A stretch of DNA of 64,000 nucleotides from Comamonadaceae bacterium (GCA_027486255.1 JAIXPL010000056.1:1-64000), one strand, 5' to 3'; shown: positions 8,192 to 17,777, counted from the first letter of the stretch. Program-made: numbers and translations. The notes: generated from the letters alone by a model not told the origin.

Positions 8192-9127
8192 TCAGAGCAG
8201 GCTGACGCCCTCCCACTCGCCGCTGCTGACGAGGTGCTTGATCGTCTCCCGCAGTTCTCCCCGGACGGCAGCCGCAGCAGGGGACAACTGCTCGGAGGCC
8301 ACCGAATAGAGAAAATTGGTGCGGTTCATGTTGGCGTCTGAGAAGGTGAGCGTTCGGAGCCTTGCGCGCATGCGTCCGTCAACCAGCGCAGCCGACATGG
8401 GCTTGATGGTGGCGCCCATCCCGTCGCGCACGCAGGTCATGAGCAGCGAGAGGGAGTCAATCTCGGCGACCACGTGCATGGCCAGGTTGCGCTGCTCAAA
8501 TTCAGTTTCGATGCGGCGGCGCAATCCGTGAATTCCCGTGGGTAGGATCAGGGGCAGGTTGGCTGTGTCGGCACAACTGAGCTTGACCCGCCTGGGCGGC
8601 ACCAAATCACTGTCTTCGGGAATGATCACGAAAAGCTCTTCCTGCACCAAGGGCTCGTAGGGCAGGTCCGATACGGCATCCCGGCTGAAGAGAATGGCCA
8701 AATCCAATTGGCCCATGCGCATCATCTGGGCGAGGTGACCGCTCATTCCCTCCACCACGTTGAGCACGATCCCAGGGTATTTTTCGCGGATGCGGCGCAT
8801 GAAAGGCACCCCCACGGCGCAGACCGTGGTGGCGGCCAAGCCGACCGAGACCATCCCGTGCACGGATCCGGGCTCCTGCTTGGCAATGGACAAGGCCTGA
8901 TCCAGCTGTCGCAGGATGAAGCGCGCATGGTGGTGCAGCGCTGCGCCGTTTTCTGTCGGCGTCACACCTTTGGCCGTTCTGATCAGCAGTGGTTTGCCGA
9001 CTTCGGCTTCCAGCTTGGCGATATGCTGGCTCAGGGCGGGTTGTGCAATGAAGAGTTGCCGCGACGCCTTTGCAAGGCTGCCACTTTCCACGATTTGGAC
9101 AAAGTACTTCAGTTGGCGCAGATCCAT
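8192..9127 (-). CDS. LysR family transcriptional regulator
   Basis: A 311-residue LTTR. The N-terminal winged helix is MDLRQLKYFVQIVESGSLAKASRQ followed by AQPALSQHIAKLE, then a linker and a periplasmic-binding-like effector domain (GMVSVGLAATTVCAVGVPFMRRI). An AGGA site precedes the ATG. It is divergent from the 16 kb transport and catabolic block starting at 9273 and is its likely activator. Confidence 0.92.
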   Translation of the reverse strand: MDLRQLKYFVQIVESGSLAKASRQLFIAQPALSQHIAKLEAEVGKPLLIRTAKGVTPTENGAALHHHARFILRQLDQALSIAKQEPGSVHGMVSVGLAATTVCAVGVPFMRRIREKYPGIVLNVVEGMSGHLAQMMRMGQLDLAILFSRDAVSDLPYEPLVQEELFVIIPEDSDLVPPRRVKLSCADTANLPLILPTGIHGLRRRIETEFEQRNLAMHVVAEIDSLSLLMTCVRDGMGATIKPMSAALVDGRMRARLRTLTFSDANMNRTNFLYSVASEQLSPAAAAVRGELRETIKHLVSSGEWEGVSLL

Positions 9128-9135
9128 TGCTAAAT

Positions 9136-9181
9136 CCTATAAGTTTTTGATGATGCCTACCTATAACCTTTTCATATACCA
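9136..9181. promoter_or_regulatory. Candidate LysR-type binding region
   Basis: In the 145 bp between the lysR gene and the divergent ABC receptor, CCTATAA occurs at 9136 and again at 9160. The second copy continues into TATA-N9-TATA. Spaced AT-rich repeats of this kind are usual for LTTR activation sites, but no perfect dyad is present, so this is a pointer only. Confidence 0.3.
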
Positions 9182-9272
9182 CGTCTCACAAAACTGTATT
9201 TTCCCAATGGGCAAGCCCTTCCTATGATCCAAAGCGTAAATCCACCACAACCTGAAGCAAGAGGAGACAACC

Positions 9273-10544
9273 ATGAACGCAAAGCAAAAGCAGATCAATG
9301 CGGGCATGCCCGATAACCAGCGCCGTCAGCTGCTCAAGACCGGAGCGGTGGTCGCAGGAAGTGCGGCCCTGGGCTATGCATCGCTGGCCCGCGCACAGTC
9401 GGGTCCTATCCGTATCGGCCACCTCACCCCCATGACGGGCTTTCTGGGTGCGCTGGGTGAATATGCGGTGCAGGGCATCAAGATGGCTGCCGAGGAAATC
9501 AACGCCTCCGGTGGCCTGCTTGGCCGACAGATCGACCTCATCACCGAGGACTCGGTCAACCCACAGACCGCGGCCACCAAGGCCCAGCGCATGATCGAGC
9601 GCGACAAAGTCGATTTCCTGCTGGGCGAGATCTCCTCGGCCTCGGCGCTGACCATCGCGCAGGTGGCCGCCCGCAACAAGGTGCTGTTCATGAGCATTGG
9701 CGCCCGTTCCGACACGCTGCGCGGCAAGGACTGCAATCGCTTTACCTTCCACGTGGACATTCCAGTGACGGTGATGGTCAATGCGGCCGGCGAGGCCTTG
9801 GCGCGCGAGGGTTTTGTCAGAGGCAAGCGGATTTACGCGCTGACCTCCGATTACGTCTTTGGCCATGACCTGTCCAGGGCGGCCAAGAGCTTTTTCGCGC
9901 GCAACGGCGGCACCGTCGTCGGCGAGGAGGTGGTGCCTACCGACCTCACGGACTTCAGCGCCCACCTGGTCAAAATCCGCCAGGCCCGTCCAGACCTGAT
10001 CGCCACCAACCTCGCTGGCAATCAGGTCACCAATTTCGTCAAGCAGTACTCCGAGTTCGGTCTGAAGTTCCCTGTGGCGGGCTTCAACCTCAACACCGCT
10101 GACGCCTGGGCGGCCGGTGAAGACAACCTTGGCGGCATTTGGCCCACCGTGTGGCACCACGAGCTCAAGACGCCCGGCTCACAAGCTTTCGTGCAGAAAT
10201 TCACCAAGAAGTACAACCGCATTCCAGAAAATCACGCCTGGATTGAATACGTTTCGCTGATGATGCTGGCGCAGGCCATCCGGGAGACCAAGTCGGTCGA
10301 TACCGAAAGGGTCATCAGGTACTTCGAGTCCGAGGCGCAGTTCGATGTCCTCAAGGCCCGCAAGGCCTACTTCCGCAGCTGGGACCACCAGCTCATGCAG
10401 GAGGCTTATCCCTTCACGGTCAAGCCCAAAGGGCAGTCCAAGCACAAGCAGGACTTCCTGTTGTTCGGCGAGGCCGTGCCCGGACCGAGCGAGTCGCTCG
10501 AAAAGCTCGCGCCAACCAAGGCTGACAACGTTTGCAAGATGTAA
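9273..10544 (+). CDS. Branched-chain amino acid-type ABC transporter substrate-binding protein (Tat leader)
   Basis: A 423-residue family-type-1 (LivJ/UrtA-like) receptor. A twin-arginine leader is visible at residues 17-42 (NQRRQLLKTGAVVAGSAALG, ending SLARAQ). The mature part starts PIRIGHLTPMTG, with GGLLGRQIDLITED and GKRIYALTSDYVFGHD typical of the fold. A strong AGAGGAGACAACC site precedes the ATG. It heads the operon with LivH and the fused LivMGF gene. Such systems in Burkholderiales often carry aromatic or dicarboxylic acids rather than amino acids. Confidence 0.92.
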   Translation: MNAKQKQINAGMPDNQRRQLLKTGAVVAGSAALGYASLARAQSGPIRIGHLTPMTGFLGALGEYAVQGIKMAAEEINASGGLLGRQIDLITEDSVNPQTAATKAQRMIERDKVDFLLGEISSASALTIAQVAARNKVLFMSIGARSDTLRGKDCNRFTFHVDIPVTVMVNAAGEALAREGFVRGKRIYALTSDYVFGHDLSRAAKSFFARNGGTVVGEEVVPTDLTDFSAHLVKIRQARPDLIATNLAGNQVTNFVKQYSEFGLKFPVAGFNLNTADAWAAGEDNLGGIWPTVWHHELKTPGSQAFVQKFTKKYNRIPENHAWIEYVSLMMLAQAIRETKSVDTERVIRYFESEAQFDVLKARKAYFRSWDHQLMQEAYPFTVKPKGQSKHKQDFLLFGEAVPGPSESLEKLAPTKADNVCKM

Positions 10545-10564
10545 TTCAGGCCTGGCCTGATTCT

Positions 10565-10591
10565 GCCGGCACCAAATGTTTTGGTGCCGGC
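10565..10591 (+). promoter_or_regulatory. Strong intercistronic hairpin between receptor and permease genes
   Basis: A perfect 12-bp stem (GCCGGCACCAAA against TTTGGTGCCGGC) with a three-base loop starts 20 bp after the receptor stop. There is no U-tract. Such hairpins after binding-protein genes typically protect the upstream message from 3' decay and lower downstream expression, giving excess receptor over membrane subunits. Confidence 0.65.
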
Positions 10592-10616
10592 GCTCACCCC
10601 TGGCCCACGGATCCAC

Positions 10617-11492
10617 ATGGAAATCGTTTACCTCCTTGAGCAGATCGTCAATGGTATTGTCCTTGGCGGCTATTACTTGCTGCTGGCACTGGGGCTGTCG
10701 CTGATTTTCAGCGTTGGCGGCATCGTTAACCTTTCCCATGGCGCGTTCTATGCGCTGGGTGCCTACCTGTCGCTGGAGGTGATCAAACTGGCGGGTTTTG
10801 GTGCGAGCATCTTCGTGACGCCCTTGCTGGTTGGCCTTCTTGGCATTCTTTTTGAGCGTTACCTTCTGCGCCGCTTCTACACGGCCGACCCTATCCTCAG
10901 TCTTCTCGTGACCTTTGGCCTGGCCATGGTGGCCGAGCAGACACTGCGCTTGATTTGGGGTTCGGCACCGTTGCCCTCCAGCATGCCAGCGGGCTTCAAG
11001 GGCAACGTCATGCTCGGTGAAGTCATGCTCTCCAAGTACCGACTGTTCATTCTTGGGGTGGTGATCGTGGTCATGAGTGGCATCTGGCTGCTGCTGCACA
11101 AGACGGCTTTTGGGCGTGTCGTGCGCGCGGGAGTGCAAAAGCCTGACATGGTGGCCGTGCTGGGCATTCGACTGCAGCCTTACATGACGGCCATCGTGAT
11201 GCTCGGCGTGGCCACCGCAGCGCTGGGCGGTGTCCTGTTCGGGCCGATCGCCATCGTGCATCCGGCCATGGGCACCGAGATCATGACCGTGGCATTCGTG
11301 GTGGTGGTGATCGGTGGCCTGGGCAGCTTTTGGGGCGTGGTGCTCGCCGCCCTCCTGGTGGGCGTGGTGCGCGGGATCACCACGCACTTTGTGCCCGCGG
11401 CCAGTGAAGCCTCCATGTACATCCTGATGTTTCTGGTGTTGATGCTGCGCCCCCGCGGTTTGTTGGGTGAGCGCATTGAGCGATTCGAGTGA
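10617..11492 (+). CDS. Branched-chain-type ABC transporter permease (LivH-like)
   Basis: A 291-residue integral membrane permease. The N-terminus MEIVYLLEQIVNGIVLGGYYLL and the motif LSHGAFYALGAYLSL are hallmarks of LivH proteins. About eight hydrophobic segments follow, with the EAA-like loop (GRVVRAGVQKPDMVAVLGI) near residue 175. The start at 10617 is chosen because an upstream in-frame start would lie inside the hairpin at 10565-10591. It pairs with the permease domain of the fused gene that follows 22 bp later. Confidence 0.92.
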   Translation: MEIVYLLEQIVNGIVLGGYYLLLALGLSLIFSVGGIVNLSHGAFYALGAYLSLEVIKLAGFGASIFVTPLLVGLLGILFERYLLRRFYTADPILSLLVTFGLAMVAEQTLRLIWGSAPLPSSMPAGFKGNVMLGEVMLSKYRLFILGVVIVVMSGIWLLLHKTAFGRVVRAGVQKPDMVAVLGIRLQPYMTAIVMLGVATAALGGVLFGPIAIVHPAMGTEIMTVAFVVVVIGGLGSFWGVVLAALLVGVVRGITTHFVPAASEASMYILMFLVLMLRPRGLLGERIERFE

Positions 11493-11514
11493 CAACCGGA
11501 AGAAGACAACAAAA

Positions 11515-14049
11515 ATGAATGCTCGTCTGAATCCTCACTACCGGCCCTTGTGGATCGGTGCGGCCAGTCTGGTGCTGCTGCCCCTGGTATTTCAGGCCAT
11601 CGGCCTGACGCTGGATGCCGCCACGGTGGTGGTCATCCTGGCCATGGCGGCCATGGGGCTGAACCTGCTGGTGGGCTACACCGGCTTGGTGTCATTCGGT
11701 CACAGCGCCTGGTTCGGCATTGGTGGCTATGCGGCCGCGCTCGCCCAGCTGCACTGGTTCAAGGACCAGATCGTCCTGCCATTTGCCTTTTCGCTGCTGT
11801 TCACCGCCGTGCTGTCGCTGGTGGTGGGGGTCTTGATTCTGCGGCGCCGCGGGGTGTACTTTTCCTTGCTGACACTGGCGCTGTGTGCGCTGACCTTTGC
11901 CATCTCCTTTCGCTGGACCAGCCTGACCGGCGGGGAGGGTGGGCTTGGCGGCATTGAGCGAGGCTCGATAGGCCCCATCGATCTGAACGGCCACCTGACT
12001 TATTACGTCTTCACCGCCCTGATCGGTTTTTCCGTCCTGTACATCCTGCTGCGCATCGTGCGTTCGCCCTTCGGCCATGTGCTGGTGGCCATCCGCGAGA
12101 ACCAGCAGCGCGCCACCTTCCAGGGTTACGACATCGACCGCTACAAGTTGCTGGCATTCGTGATCTCCGCCACCATCACGGGCTTGGCTGGGGCGCTGGT
12201 GGTGTTTCTGCACCGGTTGGCTGCTGCGGAGTCCACCACGGTGGCGTTTTCGGGCGAACTGCTCGCCATGGTGGTCATCGGCGGCATGCACAGCTTCCTG
12301 GGCCCGGCCCTGGGTGCGTTGTTTTTCCTGCTCTTTCGCGAGCTCTTTTCAATCTACACCGACAACTGGCTGCTTTACTTCGGCCTCATCTTTGTCGGCT
12401 TCATCATTTTCTCGCCGGCTGGTCTCTCCGGTATCTGGGCCAAGGTTCAGCGGCGTCTGCGTCCCCCGCCCGAGGACGACGCGGCCATGAGCAAGCGAAA
12501 GATCTACGAAGGACTGCCCCTGCCAGAATTCCTGCGGCCACAACGCATTGAAGGGGTGGTGCTGGAGGCGCAGGGCATCAGCAAGAGTTTCGGCGGCATC
12601 CAGGCTGTGCGCGAGAACACCGTGCGGGTGGAAGCCGGCCAGATTCATGCGCTGATCGGCCCCAACGGCGCGGGAAAGACCACGACCTTCAACCTGATCT
12701 CAGGCATGTTCACGCCCGACTCTGGAACCGTTCGCCTGCATGGGCGTGAGATCCAGAACCTGTCGCCAGACCGCATCTGCCAGCAGGGCTTGGCGCGCTC
12801 TTTCCAGATCACGAATCTGTTCAAGGGCCTGAGCATCAATGAAAACATCCGCTTGTCTCTGCAGGCGCGTCATCCCGCACGGTTTAATTTCTGGCGAGAC
12901 ATCGATTCATTCCCCGAGGTTCATACCGAGACCGCCGAGCTGATGAAGTTTCTGGGCCTGCAGGGCATGGAGCAAGTCGGCGGTGGCGATCTGTCTTACG
13001 GTGGCCAGCGCCTGGTGGATCTGGGCATCGCCCTGGGTTCCAAGCCGCAAGTGCTGCTGATGGACGAGCCTCTGGCTGGCCTGGCAGCGGCCGAGAGAGA
13101 ACGCGTCTCGCGCCTGGTGAGCACCATCGCCAGCAACATACCAGTGTTCATCGTTGAGCACGACATTGACCGTGTGCTCTCGCTCTCGCACTGCGTCACC
13201 GTGATGAATCAGGGTGAGGTTCTCATGAGTGGCTCACCCGAGCAGGTTCGCAATGACGCGCGCGTGCAGGAGGTCTACACCGGTACCGGCCGCCCACCCG
13301 TGACGGGCCGCTCGACGCAGGCGGCAGGCGAGCGCAGGCTGGTGCTGGACTTCGACCAAGTCAACGCGTACTACGGCAAAAGCCACATCCTCAACAGCGC
13401 CAGCCTGCAGGTGCGCGAAGGTGAGATCGTGGCCCTGCTGGGTCGCAACGGTGCCGGCAAATCCACGCTGCTCAAGAGCCTGATCGGCCTGGTGCCGCCT
13501 GCAAGCGGTCGGGTGGTCTTCAATGGCCGCGATGTGGCCGGACTTGGAGCGCCGGACATCGCGCGCGCCGGCATTGGCTACGTGCCACAGGGTAGGGGTC
13601 TTTTTGCCGGCATGTCGGTGCGTGAAAACCTGGCCCTCGGTCGGCTCGCGCGGCCGACCGATGGCAAGACGGGAGTCGTATGGAACGAGGCGATGATCCT
13701 GGAATTTTTCCCTCGCCTGAGGGAGCGCATGGACGTTGCTGCCGACTACCTCTCCGGCGGCGAGCAACAGATGGTTGCGGTGGCGCGTGCGCTGTCGGGA
13801 AACGTCAAGTTGCTGCTGCTCGACGAGCCTTTCGAGGGCCTGGCACCCACCGTGGTGCAGGAGTTGTTCACCGCCTTCGACAAGCTGCGTCAGCACATCT
13901 CCATCATCATCGTGGAGCACAACCTGGATCTGGTGCTGGCACTGGCTGATCGGGTTTATGCGCTCGAGCGTGGTGCAGTCTTCCATGAAGGTGCAGCCGA
14001 GCCGCTGCTCACCGATCTGGATTACCGCAAGAAAATCCTGTGGCTGTGA
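11515..14049 (+). CDS. Fused LivM-LivG-LivF: permease plus two ABC ATPases in one polypeptide
   Basis: About 844 residues. Residues 1-320 are a LivM permease (MGLNLLVGYTGLVSFGHSAW, multiple membrane spans). A charged linker (about 321-345) leads to a LivG ATPase with Walker A GPNGAGKT near 382, signature LSYGGQ and Walker B VLLMDEPLAGLA. A second ATPase of LivF type follows, with Walker A GRNGAGKS near 643, signature LSGGEQQ near 746 and Walker B LLLLDEPFEGLAP. Both ATPases look intact. ATG 11515 (GGAAGAAG upstream) is preferred over 11467, which overlaps LivH. With LivH it would form a complete transporter from two membrane chains. Confidence 0.93.
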   Translation: MNARLNPHYRPLWIGAASLVLLPLVFQAIGLTLDAATVVVILAMAAMGLNLLVGYTGLVSFGHSAWFGIGGYAAALAQLHWFKDQIVLPFAFSLLFTAVLSLVVGVLILRRRGVYFSLLTLALCALTFAISFRWTSLTGGEGGLGGIERGSIGPIDLNGHLTYYVFTALIGFSVLYILLRIVRSPFGHVLVAIRENQQRATFQGYDIDRYKLLAFVISATITGLAGALVVFLHRLAAAESTTVAFSGELLAMVVIGGMHSFLGPALGALFFLLFRELFSIYTDNWLLYFGLIFVGFIIFSPAGLSGIWAKVQRRLRPPPEDDAAMSKRKIYEGLPLPEFLRPQRIEGVVLEAQGISKSFGGIQAVRENTVRVEAGQIHALIGPNGAGKTTTFNLISGMFTPDSGTVRLHGREIQNLSPDRICQQGLARSFQITNLFKGLSINENIRLSLQARHPARFNFWRDIDSFPEVHTETAELMKFLGLQGMEQVGGGDLSYGGQRLVDLGIALGSKPQVLLMDEPLAGLAAAERERVSRLVSTIASNIPVFIVEHDIDRVLSLSHCVTVMNQGEVLMSGSPEQVRNDARVQEVYTGTGRPPVTGRSTQAAGERRLVLDFDQVNAYYGKSHILNSASLQVREGEIVALLGRNGAGKSTLLKSLIGLVPPASGRVVFNGRDVAGLGAPDIARAGIGYVPQGRGLFAGMSVRENLALGRLARPTDGKTGVVWNEAMILEFFPRLRERMDVAADYLSGGEQQMVAVARALSGNVKLLLLDEPFEGLAPTVVQELFTAFDKLRQHISIIIVEHNLDLVLALADRVYALERGAVFHEGAAEPLLTDLDYRKKILWL

Positions 14050-14092
14050 TGCTGCAACCTCTTTCCCCCATCCCTATTGAATCTGGACTGGA

Positions 14093-14485
14093 ATGATCAT
14101 GAAGAAACAGCAAGACCTGCGTTTGCTCGTGGAGAAAATGGCCCACCTTCCCTGGCAGCAGTACCCAGGCCATTTTGGCGGCGCCTTGTCCAAGGAGCTG
14201 GCGGGACCGGGCACCACGGGCAGTTCCAGGATGGACTTTCGCATTTCACGCTACGCACCGATGGCCTATGTGCAGGAGCATGTGCACCAGATTCAGGAGC
14301 AGGTGTATTACGTGCTGGAAGGCGAGGGCATGCTCACGCTGGACGATGACAAGCATCTGATGCGGCCGCACGACTACGTCTACGTGCCGCCCGGTGTGCG
14401 CCACAGCTTCACCAACACCGGCACCAATGGCCTGGTCTTTTTGGTCATCACCACGCCTGTCTCCGACGAAGAGGAGGCTCGCTGA
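14093..14485 (+). CDS. Cupin domain protein
   Basis: A 130-residue single-domain cupin. The metal motifs are recognisable: HVHQIQEQVYYVLEGEG gives the first motif (H-x-H with E), and PHDYVYVPPGVRHSFTNTG gives the second, with its histidine. An alternative ATG lies two codons downstream (14099) behind GGACTGGA. Small cupins in catabolic operons act as isomerases, dioxygenases or ligand-binding accessory proteins. Its stop overlaps the aldehyde dehydrogenase start by one base, so translation is coupled. Confidence 0.85.
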   Translation: MIMKKQQDLRLLVEKMAHLPWQQYPGHFGGALSKELAGPGTTGSSRMDFRISRYAPMAYVQEHVHQIQEQVYYVLEGEGMLTLDDDKHLMRPHDYVYVPPGVRHSFTNTGTNGLVFLVITTPVSDEEEAR

Positions 14486-15942
14486 TGCTGCCCTCAGTCG
14501 CTGCCATGCTCAATGCGGGGGATTCCCCCACGTGCGGCTTGCTCATCGATGGCGTCTGGACCGAAGGCGCTGGACCGCGCGTGGTGGTGCGCGACAAATT
14601 CAAGCTCCAGCCCTGCGCCAGCCTGACGACGCCTGACCAAGCGCAATTGCGTCAGGCGATCGACGTGGCGCACAGGGCGTTTCGGACGGGTGCGCCAGTG
14701 GCCTACGAGCGCGGTCTCATTCTGGACCGCGCCGCTCAATTGCTCGATACACGGGCTGCCGAATTCGTCTCGATCATGCAGATTGAGGCCGGCTTCACAC
14801 ACAACGATGCGCTGGGCGAAGTGCGTCGCTGCATGCAGACGCTCAGGCTCTCCGCGGAGGAAGCCCGCCGGCTGGCTGGCGAGGTGATTCCGCTGGCTGG
14901 CGCCCCAGGTGCTGCCGGCCGAATGGGCTTCACCATGCGCGTGCCGCTGGGCGTGGTGGCGGCCATCACCCCTTTCAATTCGCCGCTCAATACGGTGGCG
15001 CACAAGGTGGGTCCAGCCTTTGCCGCTGGCAACTCGGTGATCCTCAAGCCATCGACGCACACCCCCATGACCGCGTGCTTGCTGGCCGAGGTCTTGCTCG
15101 CAGCGGGCCTGCCCCCGGGGTTCCTCGCCGTCTTGCACGGCAGCGGCGAGGTGGTTCGCCAATTGCAGGCCGATGAGCGCGTGCGCTTTTTCGCCTTCAC
15201 GGGAAGCACCGAGGTGGGCCGCCAGATTCAGCAGACCGCGGGTCTGCGCCGCACCCAGATGGAGCTTGGCTCGATCGCCTGCACCCTGATCTGCGACGAT
15301 GCCAACCTGGAGCTGGCGCTGCCCAAGGTCATCAATGCGGGCTACCGCAAGGCTGGCCAGGTCTGCACGTCCGTGCAGCTGCTGCTGGTGCATGAATCCC
15401 GGCAGGCCGAGGTCGAAAGCCGTCTGAGCACCATGGTTCAGGCGCTGGTGTATGGTGACCCGCAGGGGTCAGACACCTTTGTCGGTCCGCTGATCAGCGA
15501 GGAAAGCGCCATCCGCATTGAGTCCTGGATCACGGAGGCGCTGGCACAAGGTGCCAGGCGTCTGGCGGGTGGGCCGCGCCAGGGCGCGGTGCTGCCGCCC
15601 ACGCTCCTGACCGACATCCGGGATGACATGCAGGTCAGCTGCCAGGAGATCTTCGGGCCCGTGGTGTGCATCCTGCCCTTCAAGACCTTGTCCGAAGCCA
15701 TTGCCAGGGTCAACGCCTCCCCCTTCGGACTGGCTGCTGGTGTGTTCACCAACCGCCTGGCCGACGCCCTGGCTGCTGCCCAGCAGCTCGAAGTCGGTGG
15801 GGTGCATATCAACGAGACTTCAAGCTCTCGCGTCGATCTCATGCCCTATGGCGGCTCGAAGGACAGTGGTTTCGGCCGGGAGGGCCCTCATTACGCCGTC
15901 CAGGAGATGACCGAAGAGCGCATCGTCACCATCACCACTTGA
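14485..15942 (+). CDS. NAD(P)-dependent aldehyde dehydrogenase family protein
   Basis: A 485-residue ALDH. The cofactor-binding region contains ITPFNSPLNTVAHKVGPAFAAGNSVILKPS and FTGSTEVGRQIQ. The general base is E260 (MELGS) and the catalytic nucleophile is C294 (GQVCTSVQ). A C-terminal EIFGPVVCI motif is present. Both catalytic residues are intact, so it should oxidise an aldehyde to the acid (or acyl-CoA). It is translationally coupled to the cupin and followed by a ThDP enzyme, which could generate the aldehyde by decarboxylating a 2-oxo acid. Confidence 0.92.
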   Translation: MLPSVAAMLNAGDSPTCGLLIDGVWTEGAGPRVVVRDKFKLQPCASLTTPDQAQLRQAIDVAHRAFRTGAPVAYERGLILDRAAQLLDTRAAEFVSIMQIEAGFTHNDALGEVRRCMQTLRLSAEEARRLAGEVIPLAGAPGAAGRMGFTMRVPLGVVAAITPFNSPLNTVAHKVGPAFAAGNSVILKPSTHTPMTACLLAEVLLAAGLPPGFLAVLHGSGEVVRQLQADERVRFFAFTGSTEVGRQIQQTAGLRRTQMELGSIACTLICDDANLELALPKVINAGYRKAGQVCTSVQLLLVHESRQAEVESRLSTMVQALVYGDPQGSDTFVGPLISEESAIRIESWITEALAQGARRLAGGPRQGAVLPPTLLTDIRDDMQVSCQEIFGPVVCILPFKTLSEAIARVNASPFGLAAGVFTNRLADALAAAQQLEVGGVHINETSSSRVDLMPYGGSKDSGFGREGPHYAVQEMTEERIVTITT

Positions 15943-15968
15943 TCGTCCCCTTACAAGAAGAGACACCC

Positions 15969-17747
15969 ATGCCCAAAATGAAAGGTGGCGAACTCATCGC
16001 CCAGTACCTGGTCCAGGAGAAGGTGCCTTATGTGTTTGGCATCTGCGGCCACGGCAACGTCGGTATTCTCGACGCGCTTTACGATGTGAAGGATCAGCTC
16101 AAGCTGATTTCCCCGCGCCATGAGCAATGCGCAGGCCACATGGCCGATGCCTACTTCCGCGTCAAGCACAAGCCGGTGGCCACCTTGACCTCCACCGGCC
16201 CAGGATCGGCCAACATGGTGATGTCGTGCGCCACTGCCTTGTCGGACTCGTCGGCCTTCCTGTGCATCACCTCCAATGTGCCCACCTCGCAGCACAATCG
16301 AGCGCCCTTCCAGGAGCTGTACAAGCACAACCAGGCCGACTTTGCGCAGGTGATGCGCCCGGTGGTCAAGCGTGCTTTCCAGCCCACCCGCGTGGACATG
16401 CTCCCCTTGGCCCTGCGCCAGGCCATGGACACCATGGTCACGGGCCGCCCCGGACCGGTGAACCTGGACATTCCCTACAACGTGTATCAGGAAGAAGACG
16501 ATGTCGAGCTGCCGCCGGCATCCCACCTGCAGCGCATGCACCGCCCCGGTGCCAACGACCTGGATGTGGCTGCGGCGCTCGACCTGCTGGCTGCAGCCCG
16601 ACAGCCCGTTCTTTTCATCGGCCACGGTGCCACGCTCTCCGAGGCGGGCCCCGAGATCACCGAGCTGGCTGAAAAGCTGGGCATTCCCGTCATCACCTCG
16701 CCCAATGGCATGGGTGCGATCCGCGGCGACCATCCGCTGGCGCTGGGCTTCATCGGCCGCAATGGCGCCTACCCGGCCAACGAGGCGGGACGTCGCTCAG
16801 ACCTCGTGATCACGCTGGGCACCCGCTTTGACGACCGCAGCTCTTCGAGCTGGCATGAGGGCTACTCCTGGAACTTTGCCAAGACACAGCTGATCCATGT
16901 GGACATCGATCCGCAGGAGCTCGGCCGCAACTACGCGCCCACGCTGGGCATCATTGCGGATGTCAAGGTCTTCACACGCCAGTTGCTCAACGCCTTGCAG
17001 ACGCGCCAGGACATCCGTACCTCCCAATATGCACCCTGGCTGAGCCAGGTGGTGTCCTGGCAGGCGCAGTGGGAGTCCTTTATCCGGCCGCATTTTGAGG
17101 ATTCCACGAGCCCGCTGCGGCCGGAGTTCGTGGTCGGAACGCTGCAGAAGGTCTTGCCTGACGATGTGATTCTTGCCCTGGACTCGGGCGTGCATCACAA
17201 CTGGTTCATGCAGTTCTGGCAGGCCAAGCGCCCGCAGAGCATGCTCAACAGCTGGGGCTACTCCAGCATGGGCTTTGGTGTGTGCGGCGTGATGGGCGCA
17301 CAGCTTGCAGAACCCAACCGGCCCTGCGTCGCTGTGGTGGGCGACGGTGGCTTCACCATGGCGCCCTATGTGCTGTGCACCGCCGTTGAATACAACCTGC
17401 CGGTGGTCTGGATCATCTGGAACAACTTTGCCTGGGGAGCCATCCGGGATCTTCAGTACGGACTTTTCAACGGCCGAGAAATCGGCACAGCCTTCTACAA
17501 AGGTGAAAGCGGTGAGCGCTACAACCCAGACTTCGCCGCCTGGGCGCGCGCCTGCGGTGCCGATGGCTATACCGTCACCCGGCCTCAGGACCTGGGCGTG
17601 GCCGTGCAGCAGGCCTTGAAGAACAAACGGCCCTGTGTGATCGATGTTCACGTGGATGCCGAGGTACGACCGCCTTCGACGGGCACATGGCAGTTGCCGC
17701 CCATCCCTTACAAGGAACCCATCTTCGGCAAGCCTTTCAAGGCTTGA
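15969..17747 (+). CDS. Thiamine diphosphate-dependent enzyme, acetolactate synthase-like
   Basis: 592 residues with the three-domain ThDP layout. The catalytic glutamate is E52 in RHEQCAGHMADAY. The middle domain is GHGATLSEAGPEI onward. The ThDP/Mg motif is GDGG at 458-461, continuing to NN in VVWIIWNN. The family includes acetolactate synthase, sulfoacetaldehyde acetyltransferase and 2-oxo acid decarboxylases, and I cannot pick one. An AAGAAGAGACACCC site precedes the ATG. It lies between the ALDH and an SDR, consistent with breakdown of an oxo or sulfo acid. Confidence 0.88.
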   Translation: MPKMKGGELIAQYLVQEKVPYVFGICGHGNVGILDALYDVKDQLKLISPRHEQCAGHMADAYFRVKHKPVATLTSTGPGSANMVMSCATALSDSSAFLCITSNVPTSQHNRAPFQELYKHNQADFAQVMRPVVKRAFQPTRVDMLPLALRQAMDTMVTGRPGPVNLDIPYNVYQEEDDVELPPASHLQRMHRPGANDLDVAAALDLLAAARQPVLFIGHGATLSEAGPEITELAEKLGIPVITSPNGMGAIRGDHPLALGFIGRNGAYPANEAGRRSDLVITLGTRFDDRSSSSWHEGYSWNFAKTQLIHVDIDPQELGRNYAPTLGIIADVKVFTRQLLNALQTRQDIRTSQYAPWLSQVVSWQAQWESFIRPHFEDSTSPLRPEFVVGTLQKVLPDDVILALDSGVHHNWFMQFWQAKRPQSMLNSWGYSSMGFGVCGVMGAQLAEPNRPCVAVVGDGGFTMAPYVLCTAVEYNLPVVWIIWNNFAWGAIRDLQYGLFNGREIGTAFYKGESGERYNPDFAAWARACGADGYTVTRPQDLGVAVQQALKNKRPCVIDVHVDAEVRPPSTGTWQLPPIPYKEPIFGKPFKA

Positions 17748-17777
17748 TTTGACTCGCTTCGATCACAAGGAAACCCC

